From: Cristatella mucedo | Lineage: Eukaryota; Bryozoa; Phylactolaemata; Cristatellidae | DNA length: 40,000 bases | Assembly: GCA_009760855.2 (NCBI GenBank) | Contig: WPIO01000164.1 | Location: 1-40,000 of the forward strand | Direction: 5' to 3' | The notes under the pieces: model-generated | The model's input: the letters and a program-made list of their open reading frames with translations, nothing else | Told to the model about the DNA's origin: nothing | The model's database searches: none | Shown: positions 1 to 10,099 of the stretch, piece after piece | Layout of the letters: every line of letters starts with the position of its first letter | Numbering within the stretch: the first letter of the stretch is position 1 | Made by a program: the position numbers and the translations under genes

Positions 1-41
1 TTCACTTCTATGCAGATGACACTCAGTTGTACCTAATATCT
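1..41 (+). mobile_element. L2-type reverse transcriptase fragment (YADD box)
   Basis: The first bases translate as HFYADDTQLYL, the catalytic motif C of L2/CR1 reverse transcriptases; the same motif is seen in the copy at 33548-35285. Homology is lost after the tyrosine-leucine and a stop follows soon after, so this is a broken remnant that continues to the left of the window. No function is expected. Confidence 0.8.
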
Positions 42-299
42 TTTTAAATGTATTCTGATTATTATATGACCGTAGCGCATAAGAAATTACGTGCCTATGG
101 ATATCTAAACGCTTATCGCTTCGGGCTGCTGGGTCTCCCACACCGGCGGCTGCCTTCGCTGCGCTCACGGTATTAGCCTGCATGTTTTTATGGAAGTGCG
201 CAGCTAATATCGTATCGACATCGTAGATCAAATGCATTCCTAGATGTTAATGCTTTTGCTAAGATTCGTGAACTTGGCACTAACAAAGAGAAGGAGAGA
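42..299. other. No feature recognised
   Basis: Mixed-composition sequence without a convincing frame or repeat. It separates the RT remnant from the GA-rich tract. Confidence 0.5.
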
Positions 300-478
300 C
301 AGAGAAGGAGGGACAGAGAGAGGGAGAGAGAGAGAGAGGAGAGAGAGGAGAGAAAGAGGGGGAGAGAGGGAGTGACAGTGAGAGAGAGATAAAAAGAGAG
401 GAGAGAGAGAGAAGGAGAGAGAGAGAGAGAGAGATAGAGAGAGGAGAGACAGAGATAGAGGGGTAGAGAGAGGGGGAA

Positions 479-528
<50 letters not shown>

Positions 529-853
529 AGGAGAGAGGGAGAGAGAGAAAAAGAAAGAGGGAGAGAGAGCGAGAGAGAAGGTGAGAGAGAGTGAGGGAGA
601 GAGAGAGAGAAGAATAGAAATAAAGAGAGAGGGAAAGAGAGAGAGAGAGAGAAAAGAGAGGAGATATATTTATTTATTTATGTATTTATTTATTTATGGA
701 GAGAGGAGAGAGAGAGTGAGAGAGAGACGGCGAGAGAGAGAGAGAGAAGGAGAGAGGAGTGAGAGAGGGAGCGAGAGAGAGAGAGAGAGAGAAAGTGAGA
801 GAAGGAGAGGAGAGAGGGAGAGAGAAGGAGAGAGAGAGAGAGGAGAGAGAGAG

Positions 854-884
<31 letters not shown>

Positions 885-941
885 AGGAGAGAGAGAGGGG
901 GAGAGAGAGAGAGAGAGAGAAAGAGAGGAGAGAGAGAGAAG

Positions 942-976
<35 letters not shown>

Positions 977-1010
977 TGAGAGAGAGTGAGAGGAGGAAGA
1001 GAAAGAGACA
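300..1010. repeat. Impure (GA)n purine tract
   Basis: About 700 bases of almost pure purine on the plus strand, mostly GA dinucleotides with GGA, GAAA and occasional C or T interruptions, and a short TTTA-repeat island near 667-697. Long open frames through it on both strands (Arg/Glu on plus, Leu/Ser on minus) are artefacts of the dinucleotide repeat. A shorter, purer tract occupies the same place beside the second copy of the block (14821-15107), so the tract looks like part of the repeated unit. Long purine mirror sequence of this kind can form triplex DNA and is prone to slippage. Confidence 0.95.
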
Positions 1011-1647
1011 TTTTATAGGTACGATACCCAGCCCGACTAAAGGTTTATCAAGAGGACTCACATTTCGGTTGCTCATCCAAGGTATAAATACAGGACATGC
1101 GAGTAGAAGCTTCTCAACGACTCTTCAAGCCAGAACGCTCACGTTTGAACTGCCAGGAGTGCCAAGTGCTTAAAACAGAAACGGAAGAGCATTCGCAAAG
1201 CATCCTCGAAGCAATTATTGCATTGCTATTCGATGGTAAGAGGAACCAACGGAAACGAAAGTGGCTGCGGGAAAGATGAAATCGGATGAGCGACGGGTGC
1301 AGAAGCGAAAGGAGCTCTTGAGTAGCGATGAGAAAGACAGAAGCCGGAGCAGCAACGGAAGGGTGGATGGGTGGCAGGCAGTGCGAGCAGCCAATGAGAT
1401 GACTCCAAAAAGAACTCAAGAAGCTAGAGCAGCCACGGGAGATAGAGGAAGAACAGGAATGCACTTGGGGGATTCGATACTTGACTTTACGTCTGTTAAG
1501 TCCCTGGTTCCTGGCTACCTAACAGGTCTACACCTCCACCATGCTAAGCATCGCGCCGTCTCCTTTTATGGATCTACTCGTTTAGCTGCCTCTCTTACGT
1601 ACCTCGAATATTTTTGTACCTCTCTTACGTACCTCAAATTTTAACTT
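1011..1647 (+). mobile_element. Composite unit 1: GA tract, TATA leader, L2-like 3' part
   Basis: After the GA tract comes a leader with a TATA box (1083-1090), then about 370 bases of unrecognised sequence, then a decayed segment like the C-terminal part of an L2 polyprotein (about 1480-1640). Related units are at 2215-2870 and 15108-17028. The leader holds a short frame (1097-1279) with a basic run KRNQRKRKW; in the other copy an in-frame TAG falls early, so coding is doubtful. The join of an unrelated leader to an L2 3' end is typical of a non-autonomous element borrowing a LINE tail. The unit is cut by an L2 insertion at 1648. Confidence 0.55.
1083..1090 (+). promoter_or_regulatory. TATA-box-like motif in composite leader
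   Basis: TATAAATA sits about 70 bases beyond the end of the GA tract. The matching site in copy 2 reads GGTATAAG (15201-15207) and is exactly where the LTR-like element of 15208 is inserted. It is a reasonable pol II core-promoter candidate by motif and position only. Confidence 0.4.
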
Positions 1648-2208
1648 CTCGCCGACCTGCAGTGGCTACCAGTCAAGCAACGGGTTGACTTCAAGATTTT
1701 GTCGCTCACTTTTAGGTCACTCCATTTCTTTGGCTCCAGCCTATTTCTCAGATCTACTCCCCCACCAGGTCAAGTATCGTACCACCAGCTTTTTGGTATC
1801 TAACAGTCAACCAATACCTAGTACAAACCACAAATCCTTTGGAGACCGTGCATTTAATTCATATGCCCCCAAAGCCTGGAACTCTCTCCCGACCTGCGTC
1901 AGAACATCCCCTCACTGGACAACATTTAAAAAGAACTTAAAAACACACCTATTTAGGACAGCATTTAGTAGGTTCCTGTGCTTCGTCCTTCATGTGCCTA
2001 TGGGTGCTGACACTGTGCGTGCTGCCACTAACCACATTTGCATGCTGACCCTACGCATGTCACCCCTAACCATGTTATTCATATTGTTTATCAAGCATGA
2101 TATTACTCACCAATCAATTGCATTTCTTTTTGCAGCAAATACAAAGCGCTTAGAGAGAGATTAAGTTCCCTTAGGGTGTTTTATCAAGTGCATTATTATT
2201 ATTATTAC
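1648..2208 (+). mobile_element. L2 group A fragment with (ATT)n tail, TSD TAACTT
   Basis: A 5'-truncated L2 copy. It starts at the RT C-terminal region (frame reading LADLQWLPVKQRVDF, then a SLAPAYFSDLLPHQVKYRTT-like segment, then AFNSYAPKAWNSLP and KKNLKTHLFRTAFS) and runs through the 3' UTR to a run of ATT triplets. The six-base repeat TAACTT flanks it (1642-1647 and 2209-2214), which fixes both ends and points to target-primed insertion. The lead part has lost the single reading frame, so it is dead. It lies inside composite unit 1. Confidence 0.85.
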
Positions 2209-2214
2209 TAACTT

Positions 2215-2870
2215 ACTCCCACATGACGCTAAGATATAAATTGACTAGATGACATTTAAATAGATGCAGCAATGGGGACGGAGCAGCAACTAATGGACGG
2301 ATGGCAAGCGGGACGAGCAGTAAATGGGATGGCTCTGAAAGGAACGCAAGAAGCCAGGGCAGCCGCTGGAGGTAGAGAAGCAACAGAAACCTACTTGGAG
2401 GATTTGTTACTTTACTTTATGTCACTGGATTCCCTGGCTCCAGGCTATCTAGCAGATCTACTCCCCCGCCAGGCTAACTATCGTACCACCTGCTTTTCTG
2501 AATCTAACCGCTTACCTAAACCTCGCGCGTACCTCGAATCCTACGGAGACCATGCCTTTAGTTTGTATGCTCTCAAAACCCGAAACTTACGCCATATTGA
2601 CGAAAAGACGTACGTTGGCTTGACTACATTTAAATAGACGTTAAAACGCTCCTGCTATTTGGGCCCTTGTGATTTTGTGTTCGCTTATATTGTGTGCATT
2701 ATGCATACTGTCGCTAACCATATCATGCATGTAGCACTGTACAGGTTACCACAAACTTTACGGTGACACCTTTTTTACACTATATGGAAAATGTCTACAC
2801 ACAGAGTAAGTTCTCTTTTAAAGCTACACAAACATAAGCCAATAAGCATGTAAGAATTGTATACATCCAA
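2215..2870 (+). mobile_element. Composite unit 2 with L2-like 3' part
   Basis: From about 2275 this repeats the body of the first unit (GGAGCAGCAAC, the AGGAACGCAAGAAGCCAGGG-like stretch) and matches 16210-16690 better than unit 1 does. The region 2395-2640 reads as the L2 C-terminal segment (DSLAPGYLADLLPRQANYRTT, then ESNRLPKPR and YGDHAFS). The remainder to 2870 matches 16600-17028 and contains the TGGAAAATGTCTACACACAG stretch in both. No tail or intact frame is visible. Units 1 and 2 look like a local tandem duplication or two neighbouring insertions. Confidence 0.55.
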
Positions 2871-4430
2871 AATTAATTTTGTGCCATACCTAATTTTAAT
2901 CAAGAAATTTGTATCGAGCCTGTAGTAATTGTTCAACTTACCGTCAAGACTTTTCTTCGGTGTATACTACTCTATAGGGTTACCTGTGTGGTTCTATTAC
3001 TAATTCGGGTAACAGCACGAGGCAAGCTATACTTGAAAGCCTGATATCAGCATTGTGCTTAACAACAAAACCAAAAAATTTCAAAATATTATATTGACCA
3101 CAGAAGTAAAAATGTCGTTGTACGCAGAATACTTTGTGTTTTATTTGAAAGGTAGGGATAATGATAACGCATTTTGAAGTAAAATACTAAATTAGAATAC
3201 GTAATCTGAAGTCGTGGTTGACGACCCTGAGTCATAGCCGCGACAAAAGATTTAGCTGTGCCACCTACCATTTTGTCGTCTTTATGCGTGGACTATCAGC
3301 GTTCCGGTGGCTACCGTAGTAGCCTGATTCTTTCCGCATACGGAACCCATCACACCTCGCCCATACAAATATCTAGCAAAACTTGAGTACATCAAGGTGG
3401 ATTTTAATTGAACTTGCCACCAAATTGTGACTCCGGATATCATGACCTTATCTGACCGTAAGCTGGGTTGCGATTCATTCAGCTCCTGACTACTCGAGAC
3501 CTGATACCTAACCTGACTATATGCATCTGCACTAAAACAGGATCAAGCCGGAGAGTGGAGTCAGTCGCTGCCCGACCTCGGACAGGTTCGCGTCCGACAG
3601 CCACCGTCAGACTGACCATGCACGGTTCTGGACCCTTATCTCGCCAGGGCATCTATCGCCGGCTATTACTGAACCGGCTGCCACGATCTGCTTGGTTGAC
3701 GGGAACTGAGGCAAGACGGCTGCCTCCACCAAGACGAGAGCGCACGCCGCACGATCAGCCACTGCAGGCAGATGCTGCCATCCGTCATGGCAGGCTTCCG
3801 GCTACAACCTGTCTCTGGCTTGCCATTTTTTTCTCTTTCACCGTAGCTGCGGAGTTCATTGCCACTTAAGTCACTGGCATCCACTCGCCGACGATCGAGG
3901 GCCTCAAGCCGCTACGGCTCCTGCCGTAGCATCAGATCGTCCGACTCTGCCGTTTAGCCGTGCCTATAAGCAACCTCCAGTCACTTGGCTAATGAGCCAT
4001 CCGCCCATATGCACCCAAGACCAGGAACTCGCTGTCGCTGATGTTACCAGTCGTCAAATAGGGCTTTCCTGACCAGTTTCGCTGGGTAGAAGATTGACTG
4101 GAATAGCCTGCTGCTGACTTTTGAGATTTCATAAAAACATTCATAGATATATTTACTTGAGCAGCTCACTGCCTGTGGACCCGCTCCACTGAGTCATTAT
4201 AGTTCCGCCACGAAAGACAAAGCTACGCCATCTTGCCGCTTGACGGAAGTGTGCCACCCTTTCACGCACCGAAAATGCGCCATCTTGCGGCGTAACGGTC
4301 TTTCTTGCTTTAATTAGTAGCGATAGCCTAAAATATGTACATATCATCCGCGATAATATTGTTCTCATCCTTCAATATTTATTTCGCTATTAGTTTTGAT
4401 AACAAGCTTCTAATACCTTATTCAAATCAT
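2871..4430. repeat. Non-coding body of the duplicated block
   Basis: This stretch is AT-rich to 3450 and more balanced from 3451 to 4320. It matches 18910-19528 and 22478-23329 with many small changes. The point 3446-3455 is the empty site for the long L2 insertion of copy 2. An open frame at 3468-3869 exists only in copy 1; its counterpart is interrupted, so it is not annotated as a gene. Nothing else is recognised. Confidence 0.7.
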
Positions 4431-4439
4431 TAACCTAAA

Positions 4440-4850
4440 TCTTTATTAATTTCAAAAAACATAGCGACCGGAGGCCAGCTTCCATGAGATAGAACAACAA
4501 AAAGAGTTTTATCTTGAGCCGAGAGCAATCTCTTAACCTCTGTGTTAACGATCGAGCTATGGAGACTCTCTGACGGTGTCCAGCGAGTGCATATGTTGGA
4601 CCATGTGAGCGGGTCCAAGCAAGTACAGCAAATCTGCGGAAGTGTTTCTCAACGGTGTCCTAGGCAACCGGAAATAGCAGAGTACGTGGGTGTGACTTTA
4701 GCAGCGGCGCACGGAGAGCTGTAATTTAAAAATTCAGTGCAACATGTGGTTATCTTCCGTGGGACTGACCGCTTAAAAACCTTTCCTCGAGCGGTAAACG
4801 ATCCCACGACCTCTGGTATACGGTACAGTGCTCTCAACGATTAAGCAATT
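4440..4850 (-). mobile_element. SINE-like unit with tRNA-like head
   Basis: Read on the minus strand, the unit starts near 4850 with a tRNA-like head. An A-box-like GCTTAATCGTTGAGAGCACTG (4826-4846) is followed by AGAGGTCGTGGGATCGTTTACC, where 4793-4805 holds a degenerate B box (GGATCGTTTACC instead of GGTTCGANTCC). A body of about 350 bases follows, ending near GAAATTAATAAAG at 4440. A close counterpart is at 24120-24540, and a body-only relative lies at 28550-28737 plus 29310-29495. The degenerate B box suggests that an old pol III head has decayed. The tRNA origin is inferred from box order and spacing, so this is less secure than the SINE at 16690. Confidence 0.5.
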
Positions 4851-5427
4851 ACGATGATAATGCTGTGTGTTTGAATCAAGCCGTGTGCGGTTCGGTATTT
4901 CCAACAACAAGCGGTTGAGGTAGCCGTTAAGGCTCTTCTGCCGCTGCGCCAATGAAGCCGTTAATCAAGCTAAAATGAGACTTTGTCCTGGCCATCCTCA
5001 CATATAATATGGCTCAGAGAAAACAGGTTTGTCAAAATCAATTAAAAGCCACAATCACCCTTACCGGCCTGAGCTACAAAAGGCTGTACATAGTAAATAT
5101 CCTTGGCGATAGGAAAGCGACCATTCAATCAAACTGCGCCTTTGAGTTAGCCAATTTTGTCCTAGTTCTCCGGTCCTACTTCGTGAAGTTCTTGTGAGTT
5201 CTGCGCCTCTGCCGACTAATTTATAATTTGCTTGACGTAATTAACGCTTGCAAAGCCGAGTGAAAATTGTACACGAAAGAGCACAGTCCAAAAGGTCGAA
5301 GTGCGTAAGGAAAGAATTTCGTTGCTCATCCGCCCCGCAATATCGTAGAGCATCGACGGCCATGGCCACGGCGTATGCCATATGATATATGATATATGAA
5401 ATGATATATTTGATGGTGATAATAATA
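4851..5427. repeat. Block sequence between SINE-like unit and L2 tail
   Basis: Matches 24541-25097 closely. A short frame at 5009-5197 is open in both copies but is only about 62 codons and resembles nothing I recognise. An AT-rich microsatellite (ATATGAT repeats, about 5380-5410) is expanded here and absent from copy 2. Confidence 0.6.
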
Positions 5428-5690
5428 GTAATAATGCACTTGCTAAAGCGCCCTCAGACGACTCAATCTTTTTCTAGGTGCTTTACATTTTCTAAAAGGG
5501 AAACGCGATTGAATGGTGATTAATATCATGATTGATGAACAACATGGATAACATGGTTAGGGGTGACATGTAAGTGTGGTTAGTGGCCGGATGCACAGTG
5601 TCAGCACGCATTACCACATAAAGGAAAAACCACATGACCCGCTAAATGCTGTCATAAATAGGTGTGTTTTTATGTTCTTTTTAGCACTCG
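5428..5690 (-). mobile_element. L2 group A 3' fragment
   Basis: On the minus strand this is the last part of a group A L2: the KTHLFMTAFS-like coding end, the 3' UTR (GCGTGCTGACACTGTGCAT and TAACCATGTTAT motifs) and the (ATT)n tail at the 5428 side. The same truncated copy is at 25098-25360, so it was inserted before the block was duplicated. Its 5' end merges into the left arm of the hairpin at 5648-5854. Confidence 0.8.
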
Positions 5691-5854
5691 CAAAGCCGTG
5701 TGAAAATGTCTCATTTTTTGGTAGACCGCACATTTTAAGCGCCACTGTGCATTAAAACGCTTGAACATGTGCAGTCTACCAAAAATGAGACATTTTCACT
5801 CTGATTTGTGAGTTTTAAAAAGAACATAAAAACACAATTATTTAAAACAGAATT
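5648..5854. repeat. Long imperfect inverted repeat (hairpin) with L2-derived arms
   Basis: The left arm (about 5648-5744) pairs with the right arm (about 5760-5854) around a loop of about 15 bases. The best-matched core is about 36 bases, with GTGAAAATGTCTCATTTTT and GGTAGAC at 5701-5726 answered by their complements at 5774-5798. The outer parts of both arms are the same piece of an L2 3' coding end in opposite orientations. Copy 2 keeps the left arm and the loop but loses homology in the right arm at 25457, so the palindrome marks the edge of the duplicated block. Confidence 0.75.
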
Positions 5855-6552
5855 TGTGACATCCCTCTGGACTTCTGTAACTCACTGCTTACTGGCCTAC
5901 CGGCATGTGCATCCGGCGACTACAGCTGGTGCAAAACTCCGCAGCGAGGCATGTCTGTCGTGAGCGTCGCAGTTGCCAAATCACACCAGTTCTCGCCGAC
6001 CTGCACTGGCTACCAGTCAAGCAACGGATTGACTTCAAGGTTTCGTCGCTCACTTTTAGGTCACTTTATTCGTCAGCTTCAGCCTATCTATCAGATCTTC
6101 TCCCCCACCAGGCCAAGCATCGTACCACCCGCTTTTCGGAATCTAACAGTCTACCAATACCTCGTACAAACCTCAAATCCTTAGAAGATCGTGCGTTTAG
6201 TTCGGTGCTAGCACAGCATGGAACTCACCCCGCCCCATCATGCGTCACAACATCCCCTGTCTTGACCACACTTAAAAAGAACTTAAAAACCCACTTATTT
6301 AGGACAGCATTTAGTGGCTCCCTGTGATTCTTCCTTTATGTGCTTATGCGTGCTGACATTGTACGTGCTGCCACTAACCACACTAACCTGCTGACTATGA
6401 ACATATGACCCCTAACCATGATATTCATGTTGTTTATCAAGCACGATCCGCTTATCATTCGATCGCGACTCCTTTGGAGCAAATGTAAAGTGCCTGGAAA
6501 GAGATTGAGTTCTCTGAGGGCGCTTTATCAAGTGCATTATTATTATTATTAC
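5855..6552 (+). mobile_element. L2 group A fragment with (ATT)n tail
   Basis: A 5'-truncated copy starting at the RT C-terminal region. In shifting frames it reads SGDYSWCKTP-like, then [14 protein letters not shown] or [15 protein letters not shown], then [34 protein letters not shown] and KKNLKTHLFRTAFSGSL, followed by the 3' UTR and ATT triplets ending near 6552. It abuts the right arm of the hairpin directly. Frameshifts and stops make it non-functional. Confidence 0.85.
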
Positions 6553-7914
6553 AGCTTACGAAAATTTCAAATGAGTTGCAGAGGAGTCAAATAAGATCGA
6601 AAATATGCCCAAAGAAAGCCGCTTAGTCTTGGAGTATACTCTTCGAAACTCTCCAATGTAGCATCGACTTAGTCCTTGTGGCTTTGTGGAGTTACAGACG
6701 GCGATGCAATAAATTACACGTCACTTGATCCACTGCACTGAAGCTCTGAGCAGCAAGCTGGCTCAATGTTAGTGTTGCTATGAATCTAATCAAAGCAATA
6801 GGTGCCGCATTAGCCGTACTGGTAGCCGTAATAGCCGGGCTGATAGTAAGAATAGCAGTGCAAGTTTGCTGCTCAAACTATGCACGTTCGTCTAGCTGGC
6901 TGATTAGAGGCTCGGTTGCAATCATCGTACGTCTCCTATCTTTCGCCAGAAATTCCGGCTTCTGCCAATCTGAACTGGTGCTGCCGGCTGCTTATGGGCT
7001 CATCACCTCCGACTGGAGCAGCTAAGCAAAACATATAATTCAGTCTTGGATAGCGTCCTACGAGCACCTGATCTGTATTCAGACGCTTCGCATAAGCCAC
7101 GGGGCTCGACCCCTCGACCTCGGCCATCAAATACAACCACAGCGACTTTGGTCCGGGCGATATTTTTTTGAGGACATATCCCCTTAATTACAATCCCGGC
7201 TTGGACTTGTCCTGATTTGGCTACTTTAAACAAGACTTCTAGATTGCACCTATGTTCACAGCATGTAGCTTGCTGTTATTATTTGTCGTATGTGTGCTAA
7301 CATATCCCTACACTGAGAATACTACTGCTAAATATATTTTTAGATGTTAACGCTATGCATGTCTCCTCAGACCATGTTATGTGTGCAGACATTTTGTATG
7401 TTAAAAGTAAGTATATACTCGTCTTAGGTGCGACCACACCGTCTTTACCGAGGTTTGCAAAGATCGCTAAGATTTTGCGTGACAATCTTCTTTTTTAGAA
7501 GGGAGCAGCTTGACAATTCTCATGAGTCGAATCCAGTATAATCACCAGCAGCTCATTCAACCACTAATTTTCCTAGCCCTACAAGCGAAGATCTCGCAGT
7601 TCCTTTTCCGGAAGTAAACTTTCATGAGCCTGAGACTGACTGAGCTAGACCTGTCTGTTTGTCGTGCTCAACCAAGTTGTGCGGTTGACCATCCAGGCAC
7701 GAGATCGTCTGCAGTTACATTCGAGAACCATTATGCACATCTTTACGCACATCTTGAAATACAAAATCGTGATCGTCGTTACGAAGCTCTAGTCAACATG
7801 GCTAATTTTGCAGAGCTTCAATATGAGCAAATAACTTTTAGCACAGATTAGCATGTATATAGTATTGTTGATCCAAAATGTCATTAAACCACAACTCGCT
7901 CACACTTTTGAATT
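6553..7914. other. Mostly unrecognised unique DNA
   Basis: Apart from the L2 group B remnant at 6670-6720, nothing is identified. A hydrophobic frame at 6780-7025 arises from degenerate GTAGCCGTA-like repeats, and another short frame at 7624-7851 has no recognisable motif. Neither is supported as a gene. Confidence 0.5.
6670..6720 (+). mobile_element. L2 group B 3' terminal remnant
   Basis: GTGGCTTTGTGGAGTTACAG followed by ACGGCGATGCAATAAATTACA is the 3' end of group B, as at 22432-22477 and 33548-33600 (minus). Only about 50 bases remain. Confidence 0.65.
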
Positions 7915-8160
7915 TGTAGTGGGTCTCTCTGATTCGTCCTTCGTGTTCTTACGCGTGCTGACACTGTGCATGCTGCCACTAACCACGCTTGCATGCTAAC
8001 CCTGTGCATGTCACCCATATTATTAATTTTATTTTATCACGCATGATACTACTCACCATTCAATCGCGTTTCCCTTTGCAACAAAAGCGTAAAGCACCTA
8101 GAAAGAGATTGTGCTGTCTGATGGCACCTTTTCAAGTGTATTATTATTATTATTAATTAT
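7915..8160 (+). mobile_element. L2 group A 3' UTR fragment
   Basis: Starts in GTGGGTCTCTCTGATTCGTC and contains the group A 3' UTR marks (GCGTGCTGACACTGTGCATG, CCACTAACCACG, AAAGCACCTAGAAAGAGATT), ending in ATT triplets. No coding sequence remains. Confidence 0.8.
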
Positions 8161-9804
8161 AAGGATTGTGAAATCCCTAAATGTTTGGTTTATGTCACCC
8201 TACAGTTCGTTTGATAAAGTATCTAAAAGCCTCAAGTTTTGGTAGCCTTTCGTTTCTGGTGGCGATTATTGCAGAGCAACAAGGGTGGCTACCCACACAA
8301 CATTAATAGCCACTAAAGCAGCTCCGAAGCAAATATCAAATATTGCTTATCAAGATAAAAAGCACGGTGATCACGTACTCTCACTTTGAACTAATATTCT
8401 CAGCGTACATTTTGCTGGTATCTCGGAGACTTACCAATATTTCATGACCACATGCGTAAGGTTATATTTTTCTGATTTTACCCGTGCATTTCAATCGTTA
8501 GTTTTATGGAAATGCCTTCAGTCTTATGTGAGCACGGCAATTTCAATAACACGGAGAACACTCGATGAACTACTTGTTCATTTGAGGAAACAATGCCCGC
8601 GGCTAAAAGAGCGAAAAGAGCATTTCTTCAATCGTCTGAGGCTCATCGGAGATGTCAACTCAATGAATGAGTAAGCAGGCAAGAGGTGCAGCAGCATTCT
8701 TGACCTTGAAATAGCATATGCAGCAGCTCCGATATTTCGTAAAGCTAGTGCTGAGGGAACAGAAAATTATATTCGTCGATAGGTTTGAGTACCTGGTTGT
8801 CTCAGCAATGCATACGGTTGATTTTGCTTAGTAGTTTCAGAATATCCGTAATACGAGTACTACCTAGATAAGAGCGAGGCAGAATCTGAAACGGTTCTCC
8901 TTGTTAGAATAATAATAGTGATGGGCCCAGCCCATACCAGCACACCGACTGCTGTGGCAGTAATGTTATACACTTTCGCTCGTAATGAGTAGGTACTTTC
9001 CTCCCCCACCGTCGTCGATCGTCTTACTCTGAGAAAAGAGAAAAATTAAGCTGCCAATCCCAAAGGAAAAAAGAGAATCGTGCTGATGACGGACCAGATC
9101 GGCAGTACGTCGTCGGCAGAGTTGACTCTGTGAGCGGCGTGTTGTAGGCCTGCAAGAAAGAAATGCAATGCATCGGCACTTGAAAAACTTCGCCAAAATC
9201 TTCGTAGTGGTAGCACCTTCCAAGGAAATCCAAAGGTCAGGTCGGAGTAATATTTCGAATACAGATTCCAACTAAATACAGTTTATAATGCACTAGCTTA
9301 GCATGTGCTATTCACCCAGAAATCGCGCATTTGTATCCATATATTGCAAATCAAAGCTACGTCTTTATAAGAACGTTAATAAAAATTAGTTTGATTATCA
9401 CCACAAAACTAATGCTCTATCCAGGTCTTCTTACAGCTCGATGCGAGAGTAGCATTAACGATTACAGCGATACAGGGTCGTTGGTAAATTTCCCTGAGAG
9501 AACCTAATCTGTATTCAATTAGTTATTCACTCACTTCAAGAGAATCACTGCCCATGGGTTAGTGGTATTAACGATATGAAGCATGCCAACATACAAACGT
9601 GTCACATTTAGACTTGCTAAAGCCAAAATGGAGAAACTCAGAGCTAACCGTTAGTAATGCCTCTGGTTAGTAGCCCGCTAGGAGTCGCACACAAGTACCC
9701 ACCCAAAGCACACAAGATCTAATGTAAAGACGAATTCACTTCTACGAACGAAAAGCTGGCATAATCAGATGCGGTTTTAACTTGGACTTTTATACTTTCT
9801 ATTA
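8161..9804. other. No gene or repeat recognised
   Basis: AT-leaning DNA with only short frames (for example 8444-8674 plus and 8966-9271 minus) that show no motif, signal peptide or family resemblance. It may hold ancient unrecognised repeats. Confidence 0.5.
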
Positions 9805-9866
9805 AGCATCCATGAAGTGCTTAGAAAGACATTCAGTTCTCTGATGGCGCTATACTTAAGTATTAA
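9805..9866 (+). mobile_element. L2 group A 3' end relic
   Basis: AAGTGCTTAGAAAGACATTCAG and CTGATGGCGCTATACTTAAGT match the last 60 bases before the ATT tail of group A. The ATT run itself has decayed. Confidence 0.55.
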
Positions 9867-10099
9867 ACGCTCATCCTGCCGGAGAGGACGGCATGCTACC
9901 TGCCCTCGTGCATCATGATTATGTGATAGAATTTTATATTAATATACTATCGATGGCGTCGCTGCTAGCACTACATGAAGAATGTCGAGCGCTGCCTTGT
10001 TACTGCTCGCGTATTGCGAGCTTCCGATTGTAGTGCAGTGCAAGCGTTGTGCCTCTACCCAAACTAATGATGGTTGCACTGCGGCATTCGTTCCCAAGT

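Larger units (their letters stand above)
1011..5786 (+). repeat. Long duplicated block, copy 1
   Basis: This interval matches 14820-25457 in the same orientation once the insertions in the second copy are removed. Landmarks shared in order are the GA tract, the TATA-containing leader (1011-1260 with 15108-15207 and 15945-16140), L2-like 3' segments (2395-2640 with 16345-16600), an AT-rich stretch (2870-3450 with 18910-19528), a GC-richer stretch (3451-4320 with 22478-23329), a SINE-like unit (4440-4850 with 24120-24540) and an L2 tail plus hairpin (5428-5786 with 25098-25457). Homology ends at CTACCAAAA near 5786. Copy 1 lacks five of the insertions of copy 2, so it supplies the empty sites. 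No coding gene in the block survives in both copies. It could be a segmental duplication or a large non-autonomous mobile element; no flanking direct repeat was recognised. Confidence 0.85.

Noticed and set aside
581-1076. Long open frames through the GA tract (Arg/Glu-rich on plus, Leu/Ser-rich on minus)
   Set aside because: A dinucleotide GA repeat is open in most frames. No start context, domain or conservation between the two GA tracts.
1097-1279. Small basic protein in the composite leader (KRNQRKRKW)
   Set aside because: The matching frame in copy 2 has an early TAG and the surrounding frame is not conserved. The resemblance to transposase-like N-termini is too weak.
3468-3869. 133-codon frame
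   Set aside because: The counterpart in copy 2 (from 22497) is interrupted, so no selection for coding is seen.
6780-7025. Hydrophobic 81-codon frame resembling a membrane peptide
   Set aside because: Produced by degenerate GTAGCCGTA-like repeats. No start context or homologue.
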